Assembly (NCBI GenBank): GCA_934569215.1
Contig: CAKTKF010000036.1
Location: 1 to 8,203 of the forward strand
Direction of reading: 5' to 3'
Length of the DNA: 8,203 bases
Source of the DNA: an uncultured Oscillospiraceae bacterium
Lineage (GTDB): Bacteria; Bacillota; Clostridia; Oscillospirales; Oscillospiraceae
The notes under the pieces were generated by a model. It saw only the letters and a program-made list of their open reading frames with translations. It was not told the DNA's origin and searched no databases. The position numbers and the translations under genes are program-made. Shown one piece after another: positions 1-6,328 of the stretch; the first letter of the stretch is position 1, and every line of letters begins with the position of its first letter.

Positions 1-921
1 TCAGCCCTTCACGGAGCCGACCGTCAGGCCGGAAACGATGTAGCGCTGGAAGAAGGGGTAGGCGCAGGCGATGGGAACGACGATGAACACGACCAGAACC
101 ATCCGCAGAGCCTGCGACGGCATCTTCGCCGCTTCGGCAATGGCGTCCGGCCCAAGCATACCTGCCATACGGTTTAAGTACTCCGTGTTATTTTGCAGTT
201 CCATCAGCAGTGCCTGCAGAGGCTGCAAAACCTTCTTCTGCTGGATGTACAGCAGAGAGTTGAACCAGTCGTTCCAGTAGGCCAGAGCGTTCAGCAGGGC
301 AATGGTGGCGATGCCGGGCTTGGCGATGGGGACAACCACCCGGAACAATGTGGAATATTCGCCGCTACCGTCAATGGTGGCCGCTTCGATCAGCTCCAGG
401 GGGACGCTGCTCTTAAAGAAGGAGCGCATCACGATGATGTTGAAGGGGCTGACCAGCAGGGGGACAATCAAGGCCGCGTAGTTCTCGCTCAGACCCAGCA
501 GCTGCTTGCTGACGATGTAGGTCGGCACCAGGCCGCCGCCAAAGATCATGGTAAAGAAGCTGAGGAAATTGAAGAAGGTGCGGAACTTGAAGTCAGGGCG
601 GTACAGGACGTAGGCGTACATGGCGCACATCGTGGTACTCAGCACCGTGCCGATGACCGTGATGTAGATGGAGTTGAAGTAGGAGCGCCAGATCTGGGGC
701 AGCTTATTGAACGCGTACTGGTAAGCGTCCACGCTCCAGCTCAAAGGCATGAAGGAGTAGCCGATGGTGGTGATGGATTCCTTGGACGAGAAGGAAATGA
801 TGATAACGAAGATGAAGGGAATGATGCAGCAGACGGAGAACAGACCGATCAGCACATGGAAGACCGCTTCGGTTCCCACGCTGACACAATTCAGGCGGAG
901 GTTTTTCTTCTTTTCAGCCAT
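1..921 (-). CDS. ABC transporter permease, LplC/YtcP-like (carbohydrate uptake)
   Basis: Integral inner-membrane subunit of a CUT1-type carbohydrate ABC importer (COG0395, LplC/YtcP group); it would pair with the adjacent LplB-like permease to form the translocation channel. The 306-aa protein has the usual family length and about six hydrophobic segments (roughly residues 18-43, 83-105, 116-137, 147-167, 200-222, 273-294). The cytoplasmic EAA loop starts at E179 (EAATIDGSGEYSTLFRVVVP), the coupling site for the ATPase. The gene is complete: the TGA stop occupies the first three bases of the window. Its ATG follows the upstream permease stop by 13 nt, and the ribosome site AAGGGGGT overlaps that TAA stop, so the two permeases are almost certainly translated from one mRNA. 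The substrate cannot be read from the sequence; the family transports oligosaccharides or complex sugars. Family assignment is firm, specificity unknown. Confidence 0.95.
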   Translation of the reverse strand: MAEKKKNLRLNCVSVGTEAVFHVLIGLFSVCCIIPFIFVIIISFSSKESITTIGYSFMPLSWSVDAYQYAFNKLPQIWRSYFNSIYITVIGTVLSTTMCAMYAYVLYRPDFKFRTFFNFLSFFTMIFGGGLVPTYIVSKQLLGLSENYAALIVPLLVSPFNIIVMRSFFKSSVPLELIEAATIDGSGEYSTLFRVVVPIAKPGIATIALLNALAYWNDWFNSLLYIQQKKVLQPLQALLMELQNNTEYLNRMAGMLGPDAIAEAAKMPSQALRMVLVVFIVVPIACAYPFFQRYIVSGLTVGSVKG

Positions 922-934
922 TTTGAATACCCCC

Positions 935-1912
935 TTAGAACAGGCTGCTTTCGGAATCGATCTTCTTGACGATCCCGTTGGCCGTCAGGATGCAGATGAA
1001 GCCAAGCACATTTTGCAGCAATCCGGCCGCGGAAGACTGTCCCGGGTCACCGGTGGCCATGTAGGCACGGTAGACGTAGGTATCAATGGTCTGGGTCACG
1101 GAGAACAGCGCGCCGTTCTGCATGGGAACATTGTAGAACAGGCCGAAGTCAGAAGCGAAGATCTTGCCGACGTTCATGATGAACAGGATGGCGATCATCG
1201 TGCGCAGGTGGGGAATCGTGACATGCAGCACCTGCTGCCATTTGGTGGCGCCGTCGATGGCGGCGGCCTCATACTGGTTGGTGTCGATGCCGGTGATGGC
1301 CGCGAGGTACAGGACTGTGGAGTAGCCCACATTCTTCCAGAGGTTTGCAAACGTCAGGATGAACGGCCAGGGGCCGGGGGTCGTATACCAGGAGGTGCGG
1401 GCATGTCCCGCGGCTTCCTGCATGGCGGGGATCATACCGTACTGGGCATCCAGGAAGGCGTTGAGGAAGTAGCTGACCACGACCCAGCTCAGGAAGTAAG
1501 GGAAGAACATCATGGTCTGGTAAGCCTTCTTGAAGAACTTTCTGGTAATCTCGTTCATCATGATGGCGAAGGCCACCGGGATGATGACGCCCAGGATGAT
1601 GAACACGATGTTGTAGGCCAGCGTGTTGCGGATCATGACCCAAGCGGAATCGGTCTTGAACAGGAACTCGAAGTTCTTGAATCCCACCCACTTACTGTTA
1701 ATCAAGTTGCTGATAAAGGAGGGATTGCGGGGGTTGACCTTGTAATTTTTGAACGCCAGCACGATACCGCCCATAGGCAGGTAACGCAGCAGCAGCAGCC
1801 AGATCGCCACGGGAGCAACCATAGTCAGAAGCACCAAGGTTTTCTTGTTCTTCTCAAACCAGCTCGGGGACTTGACTCTTGGCTCCAGCCGTTCGGAGGT
1901 TTTTGTAGCCAT
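935..1912 (-). CDS. ABC transporter permease, LplB/YtcN-like (carbohydrate uptake)
   Basis: Partner membrane subunit of the CUT1-type importer (COG4209, LplB/YtcN group). The 325-aa product has a basic N-terminus, a first membrane segment near residues 25-45, and the GGIVLAFKNYK segment at 48-58 that is typical of LplB-like permeases. An EAA loop begins at E215 (EAAAIDGATKWQQVLHVTIP). Further hydrophobic stretches lie near 97-118, 133-152, 183-205, 236-255 and 297-316. I chose the ATG at 1912 (MATKTS...) because GGTG/GGTGAA lies 8-10 nt upstream. An in-frame ATG at 1927 would add five residues (MGEKR), but no ribosome site stands before it. It is the first gene of a two-permease unit with its own promoter (1980-2008). 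No ATP-binding subunit is encoded nearby, as is common for this group, which borrows an MsmX-like ATPase. Confidence 0.95.
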   Translation of the reverse strand: MATKTSERLEPRVKSPSWFEKNKKTLVLLTMVAPVAIWLLLLRYLPMGGIVLAFKNYKVNPRNPSFISNLINSKWVGFKNFEFLFKTDSAWVMIRNTLAYNIVFIILGVIIPVAFAIMMNEITRKFFKKAYQTMMFFPYFLSWVVVSYFLNAFLDAQYGMIPAMQEAAGHARTSWYTTPGPWPFILTFANLWKNVGYSTVLYLAAITGIDTNQYEAAAIDGATKWQQVLHVTIPHLRTMIAILFIMNVGKIFASDFGLFYNVPMQNGALFSVTQTIDTYVYRAYMATGDPGQSSAAGLLQNVLGFICILTANGIVKKIDSESSLF

Positions 1913-1979
1913 TCGCTTTTCACCCATCTTTCATAGGATACACAGTTTTGCCGTTCCGGCAGTCGTTTCATTTATCTAT

Positions 1980-2008
1980 ATTTTACAGGCATAGCCTGGA
2001 ATTGTCAT
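1980..2008 (-). promoter_or_regulatory. Promoter of the permease pair (sigma-A-like)
   Basis: On the minus strand, ATGACA (2008-2003, five of six matches to TTGACA) is followed after a 17-nt spacer by TAAAAT (1985-1980, five of six to TATAAT). The transcript would start near 1973, giving a leader of about 60 nt before the permease start at 1912. A perfect short dyad lies inside the spacer. Confidence 0.6.
1986..1998. repeat. Inverted repeat within the permease promoter spacer
   Basis: CAGGC-ATA-GCCTG is a perfect dyad with 5-bp arms and a 3-nt centre, placed between the -35 and -10 elements. A protein bound here would block RNA polymerase, so it is a candidate repressor site. It does not match the CcpA cre consensus. 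The binding role is inference. Confidence 0.4.
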
Positions 2009-2026
2009 GAGACGGCCTTGTTGTTT

Positions 2027-2042
2027 TTTGTTTTTGCTTGTG
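2027..2042 (-). promoter_or_regulatory. Candidate response-regulator operator (motif copy 3)
   Basis: The + strand TTTGTTTTTGCTTGTG matches TTTGTCTCTGCTTGTG at 4547-4562 in 14 of 16 positions and has the same orientation relative to transcription. It sits 19 bp upstream of the -35 element of the permease promoter, a normal place for an AraC-type activator. The sequence is T-rich, so chance similarity is possible, but the GCTTGTG part is not low-complexity. Confidence 0.4.
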
Positions 2043-2114
2043 GGTTTCAACAATTCGGTACAAATAGAGAAAACGGCGTTCGACATTTTGCACAAACACG
2101 ATCGCCGTCTATTA

Positions 2115-2125
2115 GTCATAATGAC
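2115..2125. repeat. Short dyad GTCAT-A-ATGAC
   Basis: This is a perfect 11-bp dyad upstream of the permease promoter (about 145 bp before the expected start). Just left of it, the 6-bp arms ACGGCG (2073-2078) and CGCCGT (2103-2108) are also complementary across a 24-nt loop. No known regulator consensus was recognised; one or both may be fortuitous. Confidence 0.25.
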
Positions 2126-2143
2126 CTATCTCTATTTTCATTG

Positions 2144-2166
2144 CCGGGCAGCAACCTGCCGCCCGG
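2144..2166. repeat. GC-rich hairpin after the response-regulator gene
   Basis: CCGGGC (2144-2149) and GCCCGG (2161-2166) are perfectly complementary, and the 11-nt loop allows further GCAG/CTGC pairing. It lies 15 nt past the regulator stop codon. Neither strand has a U-tract after it, so it is not a standard intrinsic terminator. It may stabilise the mRNA end or act as a weak terminator. Confidence 0.35.
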
Positions 2167-2181
2167 TAAGGCAAAATTCCC

Positions 2182-2931
2182 CTATTTCAGGGTATTGCGG
2201 TACTCGTTGGCGCTCATGCCCTCCTGTTTTTTGAAGGTTCTGGCAAAATGCGCCGTGTCCGCGTAGCCAACCCGCTCGCCGATCTCGCCGATCTTCAGCT
2301 TGGGGTCAAGCAGCAGCTCCTTGGCCTTCTGGATGCGCACGGTGTTGAGGATGTCGTAAAAGCTCTTGCCCGTGTGCCGGTTCAGCAGCTTCGACAGGTG
2401 CCACTGGGAAACATAGCAGCAATCCGCCACCGCCTGGAGGGTCAGCTTTTCCGCGTAATGCTCCTCGATGTAGGCCATCGCCTGGTTGACAATGAAACTT
2501 CCCGCACCGTGCTGCTCCTCCTCCGGCTCTTCCTCGGGATGCCGCATCTGGGACTGGGCATCCAAGCGGGCGGTCATGGTCTCAAGCGCTTCCTTGATCT
2601 CGTCCATTTTGGAGGGCTTCAGCAAAAACCGGGTGACTCCCAAACGGATCGCCTGTTGGGCATAGGAAAAGTCCTGATAGCCGGTCAGCACCGTCACCTG
2701 CATGTCCGGGAACTCGCTGCGCAGTGCCGCCAGCATGGTCAGGCCGTCGGCGCCGGGCATCCGGATGTCGGTGAACAGAATGTGAGGCTGCAGTCTCCGG
2801 ATCAGCGCCGCGCCTTCCTCGGCGCCGCTGGCCGTTCCCACGACCTCACAGCCGTAGTCCGCCCACTTGATGACCCGCCGCAGACCTTCCACAATGATAT
2901 TTTCATCGTCAATGAGAACTACCCGATACAT
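2182..2931 (-). CDS. YesN-like response regulator (REC + AraC-type HTH)
   Basis: A 249-aa transcription regulator, the cytoplasmic output partner of the YesM-like kinase two genes upstream. The receiver domain spans about residues 1-120, with the acidic pair D8-D9, phospho-acceptor D55 (FTDIRMPG), T83 and K105-P106 all present, so it should be phosphorylatable. An acidic linker (EEEPEEE, 133-139) joins it to an AraC/XylS DNA-binding domain (about 148-249). That domain has two helix-turn-helix units: LTLQAVADCCYVSQWHLSKLL and the conserved end IGEIGERVGYADTAHFARTFK. It is shorter than typical 500-aa YesN proteins because the middle region is missing, but this compact form is known. The start is supported by AAGGAG 8 nt before ATG. 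No clear promoter is visible directly upstream, so it is probably co-transcribed with the binding-protein gene. Likely targets are the permease and binding-protein promoters (inference). Confidence 0.95.
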   Translation of the reverse strand: MYRVVLIDDENIIVEGLRRVIKWADYGCEVVGTASGAEEGAALIRRLQPHILFTDIRMPGADGLTMLAALRSEFPDMQVTVLTGYQDFSYAQQAIRLGVTRFLLKPSKMDEIKEALETMTARLDAQSQMRHPEEEPEEEQHGAGSFIVNQAMAYIEEHYAEKLTLQAVADCCYVSQWHLSKLLNRHTGKSFYDILNTVRIQKAKELLLDPKLKIGEIGERVGYADTAHFARTFKKQEGMSANEYRNTLK

Positions 2932-2969
2932 CGTATCCGCTCCTTTTTCTTTCTTCTGGGGCGCATCGA

Positions 2970-2989
2970 GTCCGCATGAATGCCCGGAC
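2970..2989. repeat. Imperfect dyad in the leader of the response-regulator gene
   Basis: GTCC...GGAC arms enclose GCAT...ATGC with a 2-nt bulge on one side. It lies about 40 nt upstream of the regulator start and could form a small bulged hairpin in its mRNA. No function is recognised. Confidence 0.25.
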
Positions 2990-3001
2990 AGAAGCCCATC
3001 A

Positions 3002-3035
3002 CCCCGGAACTGTTCCCACAGTTCCGGGGTTTTTT
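3002..3035 (+). terminator. Intrinsic-terminator-like hairpin, U-tract on the + strand
   Basis: CCCCGGAACTG (3002-3012) pairs perfectly with CAGTTCCGGGG (3019-3029) around the loop TTCCCA, followed by six T on the + strand (3030-3035). That is a textbook terminator for + strand transcription, yet no + strand gene precedes it. Seen from the minus-strand binding-protein gene, the hairpin starts 20 nt after the stop and has A-residues before it but no U-tract after it. There it may serve as an mRNA 3'-end stabiliser between the binding protein and the regulator. Confidence 0.55.
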
Positions 3036-3047
3036 ACATGTAAAAAA
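3030..3047. repeat. Perfect 18-bp palindrome abutting the hairpin
   Basis: TTTTTTACATGTAAAAAA reads the same on both strands. It fills the gap between the binding-protein stop codon (3051-3049) and the strong hairpin, and its left half doubles as the U-tract of that hairpin. It could be a simple by-product of an A-tract/T-tract pair around ACATGT or a protein site; the sequence alone does not decide. Confidence 0.4.
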
Positions 3048-3048
3048 C

Positions 3049-4356
3049 TTATTCGTTTCTCTGGATAGCCAGGGCCACCGCCTTTTCGGCGGTCATCTGG
3101 CCGGTGACAACCTTCTGGATATTGGTAAAGAGGGTACTCTTAGCCTCCGCGCTGATGGCGTCCTGCACCGCGAGGCTGACCCGGGTCAGCTGGGCGTTGG
3201 TTTCCGCCGCGGACTGCTCCAGACTGTTCAGGCCGACGGGGTTGGCGCCGTCGATCAGCGCCGTGACCTCGGTCTTGATAAAGGTGCTCAAGATCTCGTT
3301 GGACGTGAGCATTTCCACGAACTGCACCGCCGCATCCCGTTTTTCCGGATCCTTCCAGGCCTTGCGGGTAATGAAATAGCCCATGGAGATGCCGCCGATG
3401 CCCTCGGTGGCCTTCCGCTCGCCCTTGGCCGGCACGAAACGAACCGCCATATCCTCGATCTTATCGCCGTACAGCTCCCCCAGATGTCCCACCTGCCAGG
3501 AGCCGTCCACCAGGAATGCCGCCTTTCCGTTGCCGAAGAGGGAGACAGTCTCCTCATCGGTGGCCGTCAGGGTGTTGGGCGGAAAATAGCCCAGATCGTA
3601 CAGTTCCTTGATGTCGTTCAGCGCCGCGACCCATTTTTGAGATACCGCGTCGTCCCGCAGGTTCCCGTTTTCGTCCAGCGTAGGAACCTCCAGATGGTTT
3701 TCCACCGTGCCGTTATTCATGACGGCGAACTCAAACAGATAGTGCGGCACCTCCACCAGGGAGCAGGCGATGGGGATATAGCCGCTGCCTTTAATAGTCT
3801 CGCAGTCGGCAAGGAACTGCTCCCAGGTGCAGTCCGCCCCCGGCACCGAAACGCCGCAGGCCTCCAGTACCGATTTATTGACAAAGAGATTTTCCCAATA
3901 CCCGGCGGCGGGAACGGCGTAATGCTTCCCGTCCGCAGCCTCCGCAAGCATAGATTGCTTCATATTGGAAGCGTAGTCGGGGTAAACCTCCCGGATGTCC
4001 TCAATGGACACCACCCGCCCGGCATTGATGATAGGATCGGCGTCGGCGTTGGTGAAGAAAAACAGCACGTCCGGCTCGGAGCCGGTCTCAAAATCCGCCA
4101 GCACCTTGGCCTTCCAGCCCTCGTTGGAGATGGCCGAACCGTCCTTCACCTTGTTCCCGGTGGCCGCTTCATAGGCGGCTACCGCCGCTTCAAAAACGCT
4201 CCGGCTGCCGTCGTCGCCGCCGTAGGAGGTGACGACTTCCAGCGTGACCGGCTGCTTTGCCTGGGCAGCCGTCGTCTGCTCCGGCGACCCGGACGCGGAC
4301 GCGCAGCCGCTCAATCCCAAGGCCAATGCCAGTAAAATGGCCAGTCTTCTTTTCAT
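3049..4356 (-). CDS. Extracellular solute-binding lipoprotein (family 1, sugar-type)
   Basis: A 435-aa lipoprotein of the family 1 extracellular solute-binding proteins (COG1653). It would be anchored outside the membrane and bind a sugar for uptake or sensing. The signal peptide is visible: basic MKRR, a hydrophobic core, and the lipobox LSGC with C18 as the lipidated residue. A low-complexity Ser/Thr/Gln/Ala linker to about residue 35 follows. The mature domain begins VTLEVVTSYGGDDG and contains the usual ATGNKV, SEPDVLFF and AAFLVDGSWQ segments. I chose the ATG at 4356 because of the signal peptide and GGGAGG 10 nt upstream; an in-frame ATG at 4428 would put 24 unsuitable residues before it. 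The gene lies between the kinase and regulator genes instead of beside the permeases, which fits a binding protein that presents ligand to the kinase, though a transport role is equally possible. Ligand unknown. Confidence 0.93.
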   Translation of the reverse strand: MKRRLAILLALALGLSGCASASGSPEQTTAAQAKQPVTLEVVTSYGGDDGSRSVFEAAVAAYEAATGNKVKDGSAISNEGWKAKVLADFETGSEPDVLFFFTNADADPIINAGRVVSIEDIREVYPDYASNMKQSMLAEAADGKHYAVPAAGYWENLFVNKSVLEACGVSVPGADCTWEQFLADCETIKGSGYIPIACSLVEVPHYLFEFAVMNNGTVENHLEVPTLDENGNLRDDAVSQKWVAALNDIKELYDLGYFPPNTLTATDEETVSLFGNGKAAFLVDGSWQVGHLGELYGDKIEDMAVRFVPAKGERKATEGIGGISMGYFITRKAWKDPEKRDAAVQFVEMLTSNEILSTFIKTEVTALIDGANPVGLNSLEQSAAETNAQLTRVSLAVQDAISAEAKSTLFTNIQKVVTGQMTAEKAVALAIQRNE

Positions 4357-4396
4357 AGATCGGCATCCTCCCTTTTCTCTTTCATTGGGAAACTCC

Positions 4397-4466
4397 GATG
4401 AGATCGGCGACAGTCGAAGGCGATTCACTCAGAGGTTCCCACAGCAACTTACCCATACGGCTCATC
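4397..4466 (-). promoter_or_regulatory. Structured leader of the binding-protein mRNA
   Basis: The leader downstream of the 4470-4499 promoter starts with GATGAG (4466-4461), complementary to CTCATC (4402-4397). Inside, GGGAACCTC can pair with GAGTTTCCC just past CTCATC with one mismatch, and CCGAT-CTC-ATCGG forms a small hairpin. The pairings are mutually exclusive in part. No U-tract follows, and I recognise no known riboswitch or T-box. Confidence 0.25.
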
Positions 4467-4469
4467 TAA

Positions 4470-4499
4470 ATTATACCGCTTTTAGGCAATTCTGTACAA
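4470..4499 (-). promoter_or_regulatory. Promoter of the binding-protein gene
   Basis: A perfect TATAAT (4475-4470, minus strand) is preceded at 18 nt by TTGTAC (4499-4494), a weak -35. A better TTGACT overlaps it but is 23 nt away, too far for normal spacing. The weak -35 suits a promoter that depends on an activator. The start would be near 4463, giving a leader of about 107 nt. Confidence 0.55.
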
Positions 4500-4508
4500 G
4501 TCAATTTA

Positions 4509-4521
4509 TTGTCTCTGCTTG
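4509..4521 (-). repeat. 13-bp direct repeat, copy 1 (candidate operator)
   Basis: TTGTCTCTGCTTG on the + strand (CAAGCAGAGACAA on the minus strand) is identical to 4548-4560, 39 bp away, and both are followed by a T-run. Its centre is about 50 bp upstream of the expected start of the binding-protein transcript, the usual place for an AraC-type activator. AraC-family regulators often bind direct repeats; the link to the regulator here is inference. Confidence 0.5.
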
Positions 4522-4547
4522 GCTTTTTTGGGCCATCATTGTCATTT

Positions 4548-4560
4548 TTGTCTCTGCTTG
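4548..4560 (-). repeat. 13-bp direct repeat, copy 2 (candidate operator)
   Basis: This is the exact second copy of TTGTCTCTGCTTG, immediately after the kinase stop codon and centred about 90 bp upstream of the expected binding-protein transcript start. The flanking TT and TG extend its similarity to the copy at 2027-2042. Confidence 0.5.
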
Positions 4561-4567
4561 TGCTTTT

Positions 4568-6244
4568 TTACTGTCCGGCGGGGATGGCGACCCGGGCGAG
4601 AACCGTTCCGGCTCTGGTTTGATCCAGGGTCAGCGTTCCCTCGTCGCCGTAAATCAGGTTCAGCCGCTGGCTGACGTTGCGCAGTCCCACCTGACCGCCG
4701 GCGGCTGCTCCTTGGCCGGTCTGTGACAGCAAAGACTGAATCTTCTGCTTGTCCTCCTGGGTCAGGACGCCGTCATGCTCCACCTCCAGCACCACCTTGT
4801 CCGCCTGCCGGTAGGCTCTGACCCACAGGTCGCCGCCCCGGTTGGCGGTGATGTCATGCTCCACCGCGTTCTCCACCAGGGGCTGCAGCACCAGCCGGGG
4901 GACTGGCAGCGCCAGAATGGACTCGTCGATATCCTTATGCACCCGGAAGCCTTCGCCCAGCCGCTCCCGGATGATGTACAGGTACGCATCCACGTACCCC
5001 AGTTCCTCGGAAAGGGGGATCTTCGTCCGGCCGTTCCGATCCAGCGCGGCCTTCAGCATGGTGGACAGGGACTCGATCATGGCGCTGACCCGCTCATTGT
5101 CCGCCATTCTGGCTTCCCAGTTGATGATCTCCAATGTATTATTCAGGAAATGAGGGTTGATCTGGGATTGCAGTGCCTTGATGTTCGCCTGCTGGGTGGC
5201 CTGTTGCTCCAGATATGCCCGCTCAAACTGCCGCTGAAGCTCCGCCGACATGGCGTTGAACTGGTCATACAGCCGTTCAAATTCCCGGTTGGGGGCTTTC
5301 TGACGGATCTCGTAGCCCCGTTCGCCGCTTTTCACCAGCTGGTACGCCTGCCCCACCACTTCCATGGGGCGGGTGACATGGCGGTAAAACAGGGCAATGG
5401 TCACCAGAGACAAAGGAATGATCAGCAGCGCCACGCACCCGATCGCCCAGCGCATCCAGGGGTTTTCCCCGAAAATATCGTATTCTTCCCTGTCCGCGGA
5501 AAATCCGATGGTATGTCCCTGGGTCTTTGCCTGATAATGTACGTTTCCAGTCTCCTCCGCCGCCTCCGTCAGACTGCCGTCCGCGGCGATGGTGAAGCGG
5601 TAGCCGTCCAGGCTGTACTGCAAGTTCCCCACCCGGTTCACCGAGTCCAGGGGAAGGAACAGATTGCGGGGTTCCAACAGCATCACCACGCTGGCATAGG
5701 GGGTGAAGGTGCTGTCCAGAAGGTTCCGCGCCATGTACATCTGCCCGTCGATCAGCAGCAGACGGATGTCCGTATCCGCGTCCACCATTTCCTCCATGAT
5801 CCGGGGAGCGCATTCACGGCACTGCCGCAGAAGGCCGAAGCTGGTGGTGCCGTCGCTGAGGACGTAGGCGCTGGCATCCACGTTCCAGAAGTGGATAAAC
5901 ACCGCCTGATAAATTTCCCCTCTTGTAAAGCTCTGGCTTAAATAGTCGGTGACGGTACCGTACAGCGCGGCGCTGTCGCCGTTTTGCAGCCAGGTGCGGT
6001 ACGCGTCCCGCACGGTGCCGTCGTAGGACACCGCCTTGGAATCGTCAATGGCGTCCTCAAAGCGCATCTGCACCAGCCGCAGAGCATTTGCGGCGCTGCT
6101 GTCGATCTCCTGCTGCACGGACTGCCGGTAGTTCTCATTCAGCAGCACGCCCGCCAGCGCCACCACGATGAAAATTGGCACCAGCCAGCAGATCAGTATG
6201 GTCATCAGGAAGCCCGTTCTTAGCGACGTTTTTGATTTTTTCAT
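4568..6244 (-). CDS. YesM-like sensor histidine kinase
   Basis: A 558-aa membrane sensor kinase of the YesM/LytS-type (His_kinase, PF06580), partner of the AraC-type response regulator in the same locus. Order of parts: a first membrane segment at about residues 11-34; an extracytoplasmic sensor region at about 35-262, of no domain I can name; a second membrane segment at about 264-287; HAMP at about 288-340; a coiled-coil-like QQA/Q-rich stretch; the phospho-acceptor H365 in QINPHFLNNTLEIINWEA; and an ATPase domain with the N-box LQPLVENAVEH (N459) and G-box GGQVGLRNVSQRLNLIYG. The DNG box reads EHDGVL (D491-G492), a variant. I chose the ATG at 6244 because GGGGGA lies 5-7 nt upstream and the basic segment plus membrane helix follow at once. 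An upstream ATG at 6421 would overlap the preceding gene. The ligand may be delivered by the neighbouring binding protein. Confidence 0.95.
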   Translation of the reverse strand: MKKSKTSLRTGFLMTILICWLVPIFIVVALAGVLLNENYRQSVQQEIDSSAANALRLVQMRFEDAIDDSKAVSYDGTVRDAYRTWLQNGDSAALYGTVTDYLSQSFTRGEIYQAVFIHFWNVDASAYVLSDGTTSFGLLRQCRECAPRIMEEMVDADTDIRLLLIDGQMYMARNLLDSTFTPYASVVMLLEPRNLFLPLDSVNRVGNLQYSLDGYRFTIAADGSLTEAAEETGNVHYQAKTQGHTIGFSADREEYDIFGENPWMRWAIGCVALLIIPLSLVTIALFYRHVTRPMEVVGQAYQLVKSGERGYEIRQKAPNREFERLYDQFNAMSAELQRQFERAYLEQQATQQANIKALQSQINPHFLNNTLEIINWEARMADNERVSAMIESLSTMLKAALDRNGRTKIPLSEELGYVDAYLYIIRERLGEGFRVHKDIDESILALPVPRLVLQPLVENAVEHDITANRGGDLWVRAYRQADKVVLEVEHDGVLTQEDKQKIQSLLSQTGQGAAAGGQVGLRNVSQRLNLIYGDEGTLTLDQTRAGTVLARVAIPAGQ

Positions 6245-6268
6245 GGCGTTCCCCCGCTCTTCGCATGT

Positions 6269-6297
6269 ACTATACCACTCCGGAAACGAAAAAAGAA
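6269..6297 (-). promoter_or_regulatory. Promoter of the kinase gene (extended -10)
   Basis: TGGTATAGT (6277-6269, minus strand) is an extended -10 element. The -35 position at 17 nt holds only TTCTTT (6297-6292), which overlaps the U-tract of the preceding terminator. The leader would be about 20 nt. With the terminator just upstream, it separates the sugar locus from the DUF1576 transcript. Confidence 0.45.
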
Positions 6298-6313
6298 GCG
6301 TTTTTACGCGCTT
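6289..6313 (-). terminator. Intrinsic terminator after the DUF1576 gene
   Basis: On the minus strand AAGCG-(8-nt loop)-CGCTT is followed by C and six T (6294-6289). The 5-bp stem is short but the U-tract is good. It is the second of two hairpins after the DUF1576 stop and the only one with a U-tract on that strand. Confidence 0.5.
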
Positions 6314-6328
6314 TCCATCCTTTTTCGT

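Noticed and set aside
2144..2166. Hairpin after the response regulator as an intrinsic terminator
   Set aside because: No U-tract on either strand, so it is reported only as a hairpin.
193..4335. Long + strand open frames (for example 193-969, 764-1936, 2980-4335)
   Set aside because: They lie opposite strong minus-strand genes, have low-complexity His/Gln/Arg/Gly/Asp-rich translations, lack ribosome sites and show no family motifs. They are antisense shadows of GC-rich coding sequence.
4357..4428. N-terminal extension of the binding protein to an ATG at 4428
   Set aside because: It would place 24 residues before a perfect lipoprotein signal peptide; the ATG at 4356 has a GGGAGG site.
4770..4790. 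Kinase ATP-binding DNG box reads EHDGVL, suggesting an inactive kinase
   Set aside because: Many YesM-like kinases of clostridia have NDG in place of DNG, and D491-G492 are kept here. H365, N459 and the GLRNV box are intact, so loss of activity is not supported.
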